Below the pieces are notes generated by a model, which was not told the DNA's origin, did no database searches, and saw only the letters and a program-made list of their open reading frames with translations. Positions 36,094-48,849 of a DNA stretch of 64,000 bases are shown here, piece after piece; the first letter of the stretch is position 1, and each line of letters begins with the position of its first letter. The translations under genes were made by a program, and so were the position numbers. The DNA is taken from positions 42,590,055 through 42,654,054 of the forward strand of contig OY978529.1 of the NCBI GenBank assembly GCA_963854835.1, read 5' to 3'. The stretch is from Megamerina dolium (lineage: Eukaryota > Arthropoda > Insecta > Diptera > Megamerinidae).

Positions 36094-38659
36094 CATTAAA
36101 TCTATTGGTGTGGGAAACTGAAAATAGACCCCTTGTTGGGCACTCTATCAACTTCCATCAAAATAAACAGTTTTTTTTTTCAAATAGAATCTATAAAATA
36201 TTATTTTTAAATGTTCAACAATTCTCAAATGAATATAAGATAAACCAATCCTGGATTTAAGTGATTATTATATAGCAAATCTTTGTCTTTAAGCTCACCG
36301 AGTGTGGTTGATCTACAATTTCTATACCTTAAACCCATTTCGAAGGGTTATAGCACAAAAATTAATTCTAAAAATCTTTTCTTTATCCTCTAAATCAATT
36401 ACATTTACATTCAGAAAAAAAAATTCATACCCTCCAGAAAGGGATAAATATCGTCTAGGATATCGTAATAAATAAGAAAAATGCTAAAAAGATACCTTAA
36501 ATCTAAATATGACTATATGACAAACATATGTACGAGTATTGTATATAGTACATGTGTAATAAACTACTTAAAATACAACCAACCGCAATCGTTAGCCTCA
36601 ACATCTGTTAACCCATAACCAATTCCACCCGCGCGCAAAAAAAATAAAAGGAAAATATGAACTGAAATAAAAATCCATTTCTGTGCATTATCCTGTGGGG
36701 CAATTGTATGCTTAAAAGTGTCCCCAATGCATGTCATACATAAAAATGTATATATTCAACATTTATACTACAGTGCCACACAACCGTCCGGAATCAATAA
36801 AATACAGAACAAATGTTATATGTCAAATGTGCATTTTCTTCAAAAGGTATAATATGAATTTCAAGCAAAAAAAAAAAAAAAACGAAATAATAAAAAAAAA
36901 TTGTGGAATAATATTGTTCCAACAATATGTAGCAATTGAAAGTAGAAGAAAATCGAGAGAGAAAAAAAAAAATAAAGAAAAACCAAATATTGCAGAAAAT
37001 TATATATGCAACAGAAAGAGAAGGCAAAGGAGTAGGGATCGGGCATGCTATAGTGAAACTTATGAATGGAAAATTTTATACCATATAATGGTAATAGAAT
37101 GATACATGTCCTTTATGAATGTTGCCAATTGTAACCATGCCAACATGGTGTAATTTCCAATGAACATGCTGAACATTCTTTTATAATATCTACTCTAGTC
37201 TTTGGGCCATTTTTGCATATGCTTCCATTTGTGATATACCATATCACATATCTACTCATACAAGATGGAGCAACAGTTTTTTGTGTGTTTTTAGTTTTTA
37301 TTTCTAATGGATACTTCTTCTATGTTGAAAGAAAAATTTAATCCCAATGAGAAAATGACAGCTGCAATTGCAAAGGGTCTCTTATTGTTATGCTTGCTTG
37401 ACCTATTTCATACGTTGTGGCATGCTTGGTAATCGAAGAGGTAATGGACGTAATAGTAAAAGAAATCGATGCATTGCTTTAGTTGTAATTTAGTCTGTAA
37501 GTAATGTATCACTTCCATCTTTCATTAACATTTTTTAATTTTAATTTTTGACATATTATATTACTTCTTCACCTGCCTGAGCTTACAGTGCTTCTACTTT
37601 CGCAGGGGTATACCATACAGTTGTTCCTGATGTTACACGAGGTATATTTTGCTTGTACTACTGAACATCTTACAATAATACAAGAACCTGGGCTAATACT
37701 CTTGTATATTTGTATTAGCAACAGGGCCGCATTGTGGGGTTTAAGCGCCCTGTTCGAGTAGTTTCTACATTTATAAAGGAAATTTTGAATTTTGTACCTT
37801 TTATAAACTCACATTCATTATTGAAAATTGAGAAAAATTCTCAGCCCTCATTTGTCTACGCTTTCAAACAGTTCATAATATATATCAGCGCCTTACAAGC
37901 TCAACTTGAAGTACTATCAGAGCCGATCGTTCATGCGCCTACATTGCACGATGGCACTCTATTCGTGGGAACTCTTCACACATATAACTAAATTCGGCTC
38001 TGTTTAGTATGGTAATACAAATGGTGAAAGCTTCTTTGGTACGGAATGCATTGCCATTGCAGTCGAAGAAGTAGCTTCAAATACATTGTATGTAGTTTTG
38101 TATATTCATTATTTGATTGTTTTCTTTGTTTTCCTTTACTATATCTAACTAACTATGAGTATATTCGACATGTCTTTTCCCATTTTCTATTTCATTTAAA
38201 AGCATTTCTTATCGAATTTCCCTGCCATTAAAGACATTCACACATAACTACAAGTATACGGGGAATACACAGGAGTCTTACTTACTTTGTGCTAGACCAA
38301 ATGTATTTGAATCAATGACAAAAGCAATAAGAAAACAGGAATTGACTAGTAATGGAAGAAAAAATATGAAATATATTTAAAAAAAAAGGAGAAATTAAGA
38401 GGAAAACATGAGAAATGATAGAAGTATAAAGAAATAATGGTTTTATAGAATATTAAAAAATCTACAAAGGCACATGCAAATAGAAACATTTTCAGTAAAA
38501 GCAGCTTAAAATTGTATAATGCAAAGCACTTTGTTAAACAACAATTTTTTTTAATTACAAAGTAAGCTTAAGTAAATGTACAAAGTCAATCAATATGTGT
38601 AAGGTATTCTTAAAAAAAAGCATATTTGCCCAAAATGTATTAAAACAATCCCAGATTTA
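36094..38659. other. Non-coding intron stretch
   Basis: AT-rich with A runs. The 123-codon lysine-rich frame at 36731-37102 comes from A-rich low-complexity DNA. The 85-codon frame at 37734-37991 is not recognised and has no supporting splice context. Confidence 0.45.
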
Positions 38660-39670
38660 ATTAAGTTCGAAATTGGATGAAAACCGTTTACTAATACCAA
38701 TACCTCCAATACAAAATTAAATTGTTTAATGTATATTTTAACACTTTTTCAGCAAAAGTTTAAAGCTATTAGCTATGATTATTAACAAGGTATAAACATG
38801 TTTCAAAATAGGCGCACTGGGATGAAAACCACGCCTAATTCCCATATAAAAGTATGCTTTCAAATGCATGTTTTCAAATTTTGAGTATAAAGATATGAAG
38901 CTACAAATCTGAAACTCAGTTTATACGATCCTACCTATGAGCTTAATCAAAAATGGGCACAATCCGATGAAAACTACGCCCACCTCCCATATAAAAGTAT
39001 ATACTCAAGTGCATTTTTATACACTTTATGCATGAAATTGTAAAGTTATCCAGCTAAAACTCAGAGTATATGATTATATTTATATTCGAACACCTAAGTT
39101 CGAAAATAATTATTTTCGGTTAAAAATCACGACAACTTCCCATACAAAAGTATGTTCTCAAATGCATATTTTTACATTTTTCACTTGAAAATATAAAGCT
39201 ATCAAGCTGAAAATTAGTATTTAGTATTCTATCTATTTATGTATGGATGAGTTAAAAAATGGGCATAATCCGATGAAAACCGTTCCTACCTCCAATACAA
39301 AAGTATGTTTTGAAATGATATATTTTCACAATTTATGCATGAAATTATAAAGTTATCCAGATAAAACTCAGCATATATGATTACATTTATACATAAATAC
39401 ACAGGCTTGAAAATATTCGTTTTCGGATAAAAATTACGACAACTTCCCATATAAAAGTATGTTCTCAAATGCATATTTTCATACTTTTCACTTGAAAATA
39501 TAAAGCTATCAAGCTGAAAATTAGTATTTAGTATTCTATCTATTTATGTATGGATGAGTTAAAAAATGGGCATAATCCGATGAAAATTACGCCTACCTCC
39601 CATGTAAAAGTATGTTTTCAAATGTATGTTTTCATACTTTGCGCACGAAAACATTGAGTTATCAAGTTGG
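38660..39670 (+). repeat. ~150-bp tandem repeat array S3 with dimeric higher-order unit
   Basis: Seven units are anchored near 38706, 38841, 38987, 39139, 39294, 39447 and 39599. Each carries 'gggcataatccgatgaaaa', 'cctacctcccatacaaaagtatg' and 'ataaagctatcaagctgaaa' blocks. Segments at 39184-39280 and 39491-39587 are nearly identical at an offset of 307 bp, twice the monomer, showing a dimeric higher-order repeat. The homogenised dimer indicates recent unequal exchange or local duplication. No S1/S2-type head is seen upstream. Confidence 0.85.
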
Positions 39671-41589
39671 AATAGCATAGAGGGCAACTTACTAACAATT
39701 ACAGGCTCATTGTACACTGCAAACTATTTTCGAATGGGCAGAGAGACGTTAAGCCTCTTAAACATCTCTTGAGGTAACAGTACCTTGATAATATCTATAT
39801 ATAAAGGTATATTTATACATAATCAAATTAGTTAGCCTTTGTATTTTTTGTTTTCTTTAATTAATTTAATTTTATTCTTCATTCATAACCTAATCATACC
39901 TCATACGACGATTAAGTAATTCATATTGTTTTTACCATGAAAAAATTATTTTTATTTCATTACATGAATAAATATCTGCTGCTTAGTGAAAATGAAGAAT
40001 GAAAGAAAAAAAAAAAAAAACAATTAATCTTCATTGTGAGTGTTATATACAAAACTTATTTCCAAAGAGGATATACCTTTTTGTATTTTACATCACATTC
40101 CCCAAAGCTCCACACCCGAAAATTCGTATTAGTAAAACTCAAGTTAAGCTTTTTCCAAATCCTAACAAATGAATACAGTGAAAAAAACAAAAAAGACATA
40201 GGAACTAATTATTCATTTTCATGTACTCATAGTTCTTCACTAACTTTAACCCATTCTCACCCCATGTGAGAATACATCAGCATTTCAAAACTAAACCAAA
40301 AATAGCATATCCATGTTATTCATAAATATTAAAAATTAGCTTCATTGCATGTGCTAACATACTCGTACTAAGAAGCTGAATTAAAGAGTGTCGTTGGTTT
40401 TGGGTTAGAAGGTGGGTAGAAGATTACGCAAATGGGTCTTAGCACTCCGAGGGGAATTTCAAATACACGCACACATATCAAAGTATTATAAATGGGGAAG
40501 GGTTCATTGATGTTGCCACTGGCTACCCATTTTCCACTCTCAATAATATTCTACTAGTATTATGTACAACTGGAATTATATGAGGACAATGCACAGTGTT
40601 TCCTTGTTGGCTATAATGGTAACAATTTGAAAAATAATATATGTGAAATTTACAAAAAATATCGTGAATTTTATAGTATTTTCTACACCCCAGTTTTCAA
40701 TTGTACATACTATTAATCCAATAATCACATGAAGCAAATTTAATCAAATTAACCATTCCGTGAAGACTAGTTTTTGGCTACAGTTTATATGACGAAAGTG
40801 ACACTGTACGACGCATTTGCAATGAAGAGTTGTATGCGAAAGTTAAGAAAATGAATATTTATGTTAGTGTTGGTCGACGTTTTCAACACACATACACATT
40901 CATAACAACATACTTTTATTATGTTTGCTTGTAATTGCACCAAAAAGGAAAAGCAGGTTTAAGCGAAATGAAGAACAAGTCAAAAATGTTCATAACACCG
41001 AACCACATTTCTCCACACTCTCACACATATTAATACATCAAAAAAAATATTGAATTTACATGCAAATACACACACACATACACACACACACATACGCACC
41101 TAAATTCAACCCGGGAAAGCTGGTAGCGACATAATGACTGACGTTGGGTAAACCCTTGAGGTACAAAGTGCCAACATGAAAGAGAGTTTATGTAAACGGA
41201 CGGAAGCTTGCCTGTTGTGTGCAAATATGGGGAGAGATTGAATGAGCTAAACATTCAAATGTGAGATTTAAATTAAAGGCACTTTTATATGCTCACTTAT
41301 GCTGGTGTTTAATTTGCTTTGTTTTCTTTTTCCGTCCCCCTCCTCATCCCTCTACCACACGAACTAACCAAATAGAGCATGGGGTTGCTCCCCTTTCTTT
41401 TGGGATGGTAGGGATGATTGGCAAATGAATTTATTAGTGATGGTAATGGGGGGTCGACAGTATGATTTGGTTATTATTATTACTATTGTAGTTGTAATTG
41501 TTGTTTCTGATGTTGTTGTTGCCAAACATACTTAAATTAAATCCAATTATCAGTATGTGCACTACATGTGAATGTGGCGATGAAGGATA
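39671..41589. other. Non-coding intron stretch
   Basis: AT-rich DNA with a (CA)n at 41068-41092 and a C-rich patch near 41330-41420. No gene is seen. Confidence 0.5.
41068..41092. repeat. (CA)n microsatellite
   Basis: CA units interrupted by two TA steps. Confidence 0.85.
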
Positions 41590-41596
41590 ATAACAC

Positions 41597-41825
41597 CACC
41601 AACACCAACAACAATAATAATAATAATAATAATGTGAATAACAACAACAACAACAACAACAACAACAGCTATGAAAATAAGGAAAACAAAAATTATAATG
41701 CTAGTAAAGATCATAATGATATAGCCAACAACAACAACAACAACAATGATGGCAATGGCAATGGCAATGGCAATGGCATTACTGGGAATAATTATAACAA
41801 CAACAATAACAATAATAATAATTTT
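41597..41825. repeat. AAC/AAT-rich low-complexity block with (GGCAAT)n
   Basis: Mixed AAC, AAT and CAA triplets, with a GGCAAT hexamer run at 41751-41778. The plus frame stays open (ATG 41580 to stop about 41916) and would encode an asparagine-rich, Asn-Gly-repeat peptide. The bias of the repeat is enough to explain the open frame, and I see no splice sites joining it to the 8165 gene. Confidence 0.75.
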
Positions 41826-42299
41826 CAAAACTTCAATTTAAAATATTGTACCTACACCTTGTTTTTTTTTTTTGGCCAAATGGCAGTTGAAAAACCTATC
41901 AAAATTTTAACAAACTAACACACACACACACTCAGACTCACTTAGATGAATATAAAAGAGATAGAGGTATTTATATACCATAAACTAACTAAAAAGGAGG
42001 GGAATTTTTTTGGGAAACTGTCTAAAAGGATTATAATAAAATTTAAAGGATACTTTCAGATGAAAATTTTTGGAAAATTTTTCAATTAAAAATTAATAAT
42101 CTCAAGTAAAACATGTGATAAAGGTATGAAGTTTTTAGTTTTTAGAGAAAATGAGAGCACATGAAAAATAATTAAAATTTACTATAACAATTTTAACCCA
42201 TTTACTGCGTCCCAAAATGTTTATCTTGAAATAAAAATATAAAATAATATTTTCAACAAGCCTAGATCGGCGAAATGTATGATTAACATTTAAGAATGT

Positions 42300-43700
42300 T
42301 TCCCCTAAGGGGACTCCCATAGAAAATTACCCCAAAAAATACATCTGAAAATTAACAAATATCTCTGAAGCTACACAGGAATCACCCCTAGAGTGGTAAA
42401 AAGTATAATCGACCCCAAAGAATTTTTCCTTCTCAACATTTGCTCGGAACATTCGTATCTCTTAAGAGGGCTCCCATACAATATTGCCGAAAAATTAATG
42501 AAAATCGACAATAGTTGCTCAGAAATCGCCTCTACAGGGGTAAACTATATGACCGTACCGAATTAAGTTTTCTTTCTCAATATTTTTTACTAACATACCT
42601 CCCCTATCTTTACTCCTCAAGAGGACTTCCATACAAAATGACCGGAAAATATTTTTAAATCGACAATAGGTGCTTAGCAATCGTTCCTAGAGCGATGGCA
42701 AGAATTAATGATCTCCAATAATTTTTCCTGTTCAACATTTTCTCCGAATATAGTTGGTTGGTTGATTGGTTGGTTTAGGGGCTATTCGGTAGACAGAAAC
42801 CGAGACTCAATTAGCACATAGAAAAGCGAAATTTTGCTATACCACTCCTGGAACCACTGAAGTGAGGTCTATTCGAACCATCTTGATCCGTTAATAAACG
42901 TGCTAATGTCGTCTATTTTGTTTCCAGCAATTTCATTTAGGCTATCCATTACGAATTTTCCTAGAGTTCTATGTCGTAGAGCGCCCAGACTTGGGCACTC
43001 ACATAGATAGTGGAAAACCGTATCCTTGCATCCCTCTTGTTTGCAGTTTCGGCATCTGTCGTTGTAGGGCCATCCTATTTTCTCTGTATTCTGTGATTCT
43101 GAAGATATCTGTTCTTTTCTTTCTTACAAATTCTTGACTTCTTGGTCGGTTCTTGACTTATCGTATTTAGGCCAAGTTGCTTTTGCTGCAGGCGCCAGTC
43201 CTTGACCACCTGGTTTATGCCTGCTTTCGAGACTGTAGGTAAAGCTCTCTTTTGATGGCGCTAAGGGGGCTTCCAACAGTTTGCGACTCGGATTCGCTTT
43301 TTCATCCCCCCCTTCTTGCCAGTTCGTCCGCTTTCTCGGTTCCTTCTATGTTCCTGTGACCAGGTACTCAAACGAGAGTGATGTCCATTTTGCGTATTAG
43401 TGTGTTGAGCTCTTCCTTACATTGTCATGTAATTACTGACTTCGTTATTTGTGATATCAATGCCAGAAATGCTTCCTCTAAATATACTTAACCCCTATTT
43501 CCACCCGATAAGAAAACTCCCATACAAAATGATCGAAAAACAATTGAAAATCATCAATAGCTGCTCAGGAATCGTCCCTATAGCGATGAAATGTATGACT
43601 GGTTCCCATTAATTTTTCATCTTAAATGTATGCTGTAAATATACTTGCTTCATATCTCCCTTTTTTATGAGGGGTTTCCTTACAAAAATTGATAATTTTA
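42300..43700. repeat. Second tandem repeat family, ~157-bp units, interrupted by a LINE
   Basis: Units start near 42312, 42470, 42626, 43507 (after the insertion) and 43672, each with 'ctcccatacaaaat..ccgaaaaa', 'aaaatcgacaatagttgctcagaaatcg..tctagagcgat' and 'aatttttccttctcaacat'. The unit sequence differs from the S1-S3 family apart from the short 'cccataca' block. The array is cut at AATATA (42747-42752 and 43481-43486) by LINE-D; rejoining the two sides restores a regular unit. Confidence 0.8.
42753..43480 (-). mobile_element. LINE-D 3' fragment (RNase H end) inserted in the tandem array
   Basis: Minus strand frames read WVPGHRNIEGTEKADELARRGG (RNase H), then a spacer and a CRNCKQEGCKDTVFHYLCECPSLGALRHR zinc-knuckle-like block, ending with IDDISTFINGSRWF. 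This is the C-terminal end of an RNase H-bearing non-LTR retrotransposon. The 3' tail is (AACC)n-like (42753-42774, reversed). The flanks carry the 6-bp duplication AATATA. It is strongly 5'-truncated with frameshifts. Confidence 0.85.
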
Positions 43701-43834
43701 TATTAGCGGTAAGAACTAAAGTGTAGATGGGTGCAAGTAAGGAAATTTTTTATACTTCCTCAGTAAGAAATGCTTGAAAATATTGAAATTTTATATTTGC
43801 CACTAGGTTAAATTGCTTAAAATTTTGATCCGTC

Positions 43835-44850
43835 TTAATTCACATCCACGTTCAGCTTCAAGAAACATTTTAAAATTGAGCTTAGTAATAAAAAGGATTG
43901 GGAAAGTATATCAGAAACATATAAGGTAAACCAGCACATGATGATATGGTACATCGACGGCTCCCTCACCGACGATGGTGCCGGGGCGGGCGTATTCTGA
44001 CTAGGGAAGAGATACTCTGAACTATCAGGTAAGAACACCTCTATCTTTCAAGCGTAAGTGTACGCGATAGATAGATGTGCGTACTTTAATCTCGAACGGA
44101 ATTACCGGAACCGCAGTATAGCAATTCTGACTGACAGCCAGGCAGCTATCATAGCACTGAAATCTCACCAAGTTACATTAAAACTGAACTGACGGAGTGC
44201 ATTGAAAAGCTGAACATCCTAGGCCATCTCAATCAGGTGTGGATTCTATGGGTTCCGGGAAATGAATCTATGGGATCAATGGAAATGAAATGGTAGATAA
44301 ACTTGCCAGGAAAGGAGCATCAACTCCATTTGTAGGGCCCGATTCATTCTGTGGATTAGGATCGGGTAACATCTCCCGTATGACCTGGAAAGAAGAGCAT
44401 AGACAAAGAAGATTATACTGGGAAAACATACCGGGGTTATCACACTCCAAACTAGTGCTTGGGATATACAACCTAAAACGCTACGAGGACTGTATAAATC
44501 TAACAACAACTTGAACAACTTGAGAATTATTACGGGATTTTTAACAGGGCATGAACTATCACCTAACAAAACTGGGAATTTCTTCAAATGCGCTTCGCAG
44601 GTTCTGCAAGGAAGCGGACGAGACCGCACAACATGTGGCAAGAATTTATTCCGCCCTGATGCACAAGAGAAGGAAACACCTGGGGGATTTCATCATACCC
44701 GAGAACGAACTTCAACTCTCTGAAGTAGGTCCAATACTTGAATTCGTCGAGGAAATTGGTAGAGACATACTCTAGGACCATGAAGGGGGCCCAATAGATC
44801 TAATAGGTCGCAGTGCAACATCCCCCAACGATAACAATAATAATGAACAT
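43835..44850 (+). mobile_element. LINE-C 3' fragment (RNase H domain)
   Basis: Plus strand: FKIELSNKKDWESISETYKV, then IWYIDGSLTDDGAGAGVF (first RNase H Asp), FQA-stop-VYA (the catalytic Glu codon is now TAA at about 44054), ILTDSQAAIIALKSH (Asp block), LWVPG-like sequence, MADKLARKGAS-like block (here MVDKLARKGAS at 44290), SKLVLGIYNLKRYED, GFLTGHELSPNK / NYHLTKLGISS, CKEADETAQH, and a C-terminus FVEEIGRDIL ending about 44775. A 3' UTR with 'cccaatagatctaataggtcgcagtgcaacatcccccaac' follows, then an AAT-type tail. Frameshifts separate the pieces. Confidence 0.87.
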
Positions 44851-44920
44851 CCAGTCCATGTAAATTTAATGAGAAGAACGGATATTATTAAAGTATTTTC
44901 AAGGAAATCGTTAAAGCAAA

Positions 44921-44946
44921 AACAACAACAACAACAACAACAACAA
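44921..44946. repeat. (CAA)n microsatellite
   Basis: Eight CAA units shortly downstream of the LINE-C 3' end. Confidence 0.88.
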
Positions 44947-45458
44947 AAGAAACAACAATGGCAAATATATTTCCATTCCAAGAGAAGACAAAGGCAATAA
45001 AGAGAAGTATATGTATGAAATTATAAGTACCCGAACCCCAGAAATGGGATATAATCAAGAGGAGGGAAGCAACAAAAATATATAATTGAATGTGGCAGCA
45101 CTTGTGCCAATTTACATGTGTTCGTATGTGGTTATAGCATTTAAGGAAAAGAGAGAGAGAGAGCTGTTTGTTTGATCTTCTGGAAGTGAAATATGAATGT
45201 TTTACATATATGAGTTTGTGTAGATTTTATAATTCTCTACCATAAACTATTTTACAAATATATGCATATTTACTATCCTTCTTTACCACATCATATTGTA
45301 CGACAGCATAAAGAAGCAAAACGGGTGTAAATTGATTAAGTGTACAAGTAGGTACCTAAGTAATACTAAGAGAATGGAATAAAACTAATCTAAAATCCTT
45401 TGGAATTGAGCTTCTTAATTTACTTGTCTTACACAAACCATCACTTATGCAACTCCTG

Positions 45459-45485
45459 CTCTCTCTCTCTCTCTCTCTTTCTCTA
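45459..45485. repeat. (CT)n microsatellite
   Basis: About eleven CT units followed by a T-rich end. A (GA)n lies at 45155-45163. Confidence 0.88.
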
Positions 45486-45612
45486 CTCTCATACTCCTTG
45501 AAATGAATGTAAAGGAATTTATTCAATTATTTAAGAAATCTTACACATTCTTTACAAGCTTCATTGTCTATCGTTTGCTTTATCCTATCTCATTTGCACA
45601 TGCATAGAATGA

Positions 45613-45634
45613 ACACACACACACACACACACAC
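45613..45634. repeat. (CA)n microsatellite
   Basis: Eleven CA units. Confidence 0.9.
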
Positions 45635-46084
45635 AATACAAACACATACACAAACTGGATGCTAATCGAGCATAATTAAAAGATGCAATAAAATGGCAAG
45701 CAACAGATTGCTTCTATGCTAATAGTTTTTATCTGTAAAATACATCCACAAATATTATATTTCTGAATATAATTTTGGCCAAATGGTCTATTAAGATACC
45801 TACATCTACCCAGTGGAGAAAATCGTTACAATAGTGAGTGTAAAGGTAAACAAATTTCTCTATGAAAGATGCTTTTTCTCATTTTCATAAATTTCAAGAT
45901 TCAACTATCATTGGAAATCTTTTTATTTCATCCACTGCCGCTTGCTCTTTTGTATTACACATTTTCTCACTGGGTAGTTAACCACATGTATATAAATTTA
46001 TTTATGAATATATTTAATTTCAAATTTATACGTAAATTATTATCTTGTCTGAGTTCATTAAGCTTGTAATATAATAATTGTGTT

Positions 46085-46145
46085 CTAATACTATGATGAA
46101 GATATTAAGTTTTGTCTCTTTTTTATCGTTTCATTGCAGGTAATA
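46085..46145 (+). promoter_or_regulatory. Candidate recursive splice site TTGCAG|GTAATA
   Basis: A strong pyrimidine tract (ttttgtctcttttttatcgtttcattgcag) ends in CAG at 46137-46139 and is followed at once by GTAATA (46140-46145). A branch-point-like CTAAT lies at about 46085. The sequence after GT has stops in all frames close by, so this is not an ordinary coding exon start. The layout fits a zero-length exon. It lies about 35.8 kb into the putative intron, on the sense strand. Confidence 0.5.
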
Positions 46146-46429
46146 AAATCAGCATGACGTTTTATAGTAGTGAGTATATTAATCCTTATTGTAAAGTATT
46201 TAATTAATAAATTAAACAATAAAATTATTTTAAAAAATGCTGAAAATCTTAACTTTGGTAATATCAAAGCTTAAATACCCTACAACTACCACTGACATAC
46301 TTTCGAAAAATCATCCATTCGTGTTGAAGGGAGGTGATGATGATAATGCTCATTTTCAAAAATAAGTTCCCATTTAATCAAATCATCATGTGTACTGAGC
46401 TTCAGTCCTTTGACTTTATGTATTCGTGT

Positions 46430-47000
46430 TCAGAGTGTGAAAACATATATTCGTAAACATATTTTTGTATGAGAGGTAGGTGTAGTTGTTATCCGATTTC
46501 GCTCATTCACAAATTTATACATTTATTAGCATTTATAATTATATATACCAAGTTTCTGATCCCTATCTTTGTATTTTCGTACAAAAAGTGTGAAAATATA
46601 GACACTTTTGTATGGGAGGTAGAAGTAATTTCCATCCTATTGCATTTATTCTTTAACATATCTATTAATATGGAAATATAAGTATTCCTGCCGAGTTTTA
46701 GATTGATAATTTAATTTTTTGTTGTGCAAAATGTGAAATTTTACATTTGAAAACATATTTTTATATGAGAGCTAGTCGTAGTTTTCATCCGATTATGCTG
46801 ATTTCTTAACTGACCCATAGAATCACAATTATAATCGTATGTTGGAAGTTTCATCTTGATAGCTTAATATTTTCTTTTGAAAAGTCTAAAATCATACATT
46901 CAAAAATGTCCATTTGTATGGGGGATAAACGTATTTTTTATACAAATATTAAATTTCAACGCGATTTCTTTATATTTTCATTTGAAAAATCGTAAAACAT
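46430..47000 (-). repeat. ~150-bp tandem repeat array S5 (inverted orientation)
   Basis: Four units are anchored on 'ttttgtatgggaggta' near 46465, 46609, 46763 and 46915. Read in reverse they give 'cctacctcccatacaaaa..', 'aatcggatgaaaacta' and 'aagttt..' blocks of the S1-S3 family. Units are more diverged than S3. Confidence 0.75.
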
Positions 47001-48849
47001 GAGTTCAATAACATATAAAGCATAAATTCGATCAGATTTTAAAGTCTCACGTATAAATAGAACTTCTGTATTAAGAGGTCTTACAATTTTTATGTTCAGT
47101 GTATGTAGACATTAGTATAATGAACATATTTATTTTTGTTTTTTTTTTTTGAAAATTTTTCATGATAATTTAATATATTCAACAAATTTGTCTATATAAA
47201 CATATTAGTGATATATCTCCATACAGTCTCCATACAAGTACTCTCAGTCATACTATGCACAGGCACCTACTACGATACATGTAATTACATAGTGCAGTCA
47301 TCAATAAATGATTATAATTTATGTAATTTACATATGCCCATATTCTGTTTTCTCTCTTCGCTATATATAGATGTATGTAACTACAATATTATAGGAGTTC
47401 AATTGACTTAATTTAATCCTCTTTTTTTTTGTTTTTTTCTTTTTTGTGGCTTGTACTGAACACTGAATAATACAGAATGATATAGAACTGATAAAGTGGA
47501 GTAAAAATAATGAAGCTTCTTGCGTGGCATGACCTCGTCAACATTAAATTTTCATAATTACGCATACGTGGTGGCGTGCGCATGCAATGGGATTATATTT
47601 TTGGGAGATATATACATATATGTAGGTACCTTTGTATCACATATAGTTTATACTTACATAACTAAGTATACGCTCATACATACATATTTATGGATATATT
47701 TTTTTTTAATAAAAATTATCTGCCAACTGTCAACACATTGGCACGGATAGGGAGCTTGATGAGCACCACCATTAAAGGCGTGGTGGCACGAGTCATACCA
47801 TATGTGCCATTTATACGCCCAATACTTTGTCATGGTACTATATAAAATATGTACATTTTCAATGTACATACATATAGAGCTTGCTCGCTCTATTTTTATG
47901 CGCCACATATGTATGTAATCAGTCAGTCAATCAGTCTTTTCAATATACAGCTGTATGTGTACGAACGCAAACTCATTACCCGTGTGTATGCATGTGTGTA
48001 TGTGTGTGTGTGAAAATTACAATTAATTATGATGAAGTGTATAGTGACGCCTTCTTTTATCCCCCAACTACCAAACATATTATATACTGATGTTGCTATG
48101 CGTTGCTATGCTTTACTTTAGGTGTTGTTTCCCTTTACGGTAAATACTCATTCATACAAGTACTACGTATAAGTATTTACGTACAATATGTCTCGTATCC
48201 ATAGTTGTTTGTATACGCGCCTTGAGCTGATGGCAATTTATTAAATAAAAAAAATACAGTGTTGCTTACATGTCACATATTTTCCTGTTGTCAAATAGAA
48301 TTATACAAGAATATACACATTCATTGCAATAACAATATATATCATATATACATATAAGAATGTCTAAATGGGGAATTCCCTTTACTAAGAAGCACATGTG
48401 TATATCTGATACTAGTGAATATATATATTTGCATCTTTGTAAGATTACTCAACGAAATTGATTTAAATGCAACATATTATATTTCTAATATGTTCACTGA
48501 ACTCCAATATACTCTAGCACTATGCACATACTTTTTGTTTAATGTTAAGTAATTCTCAGCAAATTATAGAATTTTTCCGATAAACGAAACGTCAAACTAA
48601 TTCTTATTTTACATCATAAACATTAAAAAAGTGGAACAGACATTTAAAACTTAGTTTTTTCAATTATGATCGAAAAAATCTCTTAACTACCTTACCTTGG
48701 TAGAAGCTTTTGAGTAACAACAATTTAAATAATGTTTTAGATACATTTTTATTTGACTGAAATTATGTAAATTACAATCTTAGCACAAAACTTTCAATTT
48801 GTATATCGAAATTCTTCAGTTTTCCATTCCAAAATACAATCAACATCTT
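47001..48849. other. Non-coding intron stretch
   Basis: AT-rich with many TATGTA/ACATAT motifs and a TG run at 47991-48012. No gene is seen. Confidence 0.5.

Larger units (their letters stand above)
44947..46100. other. Non-coding intron stretch
   Basis: AT-rich with GA/CT and CA repeats (45155-45163, 45459-45485, 45613-45634). No coding frame of note. Confidence 0.5.

Noticed and set aside
36731..37102. 123-codon lysine/asparagine-rich frame
   Set aside because: It arises from A-rich low-complexity sequence with homopolymer runs, with no domain and competing minus-strand frames.
42300..43700. Membership of the second tandem array in the S1-S6 family
   Set aside because: Only a short 'cccatacaaaa' block is shared; the rest of the unit differs, so I kept it as a separate family.
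44036..44043. CAG|GTAAGA as a splice or ratchet site
   Set aside because: It lies inside the LINE-C RNase H coding remnant and has no pyrimidine tract.
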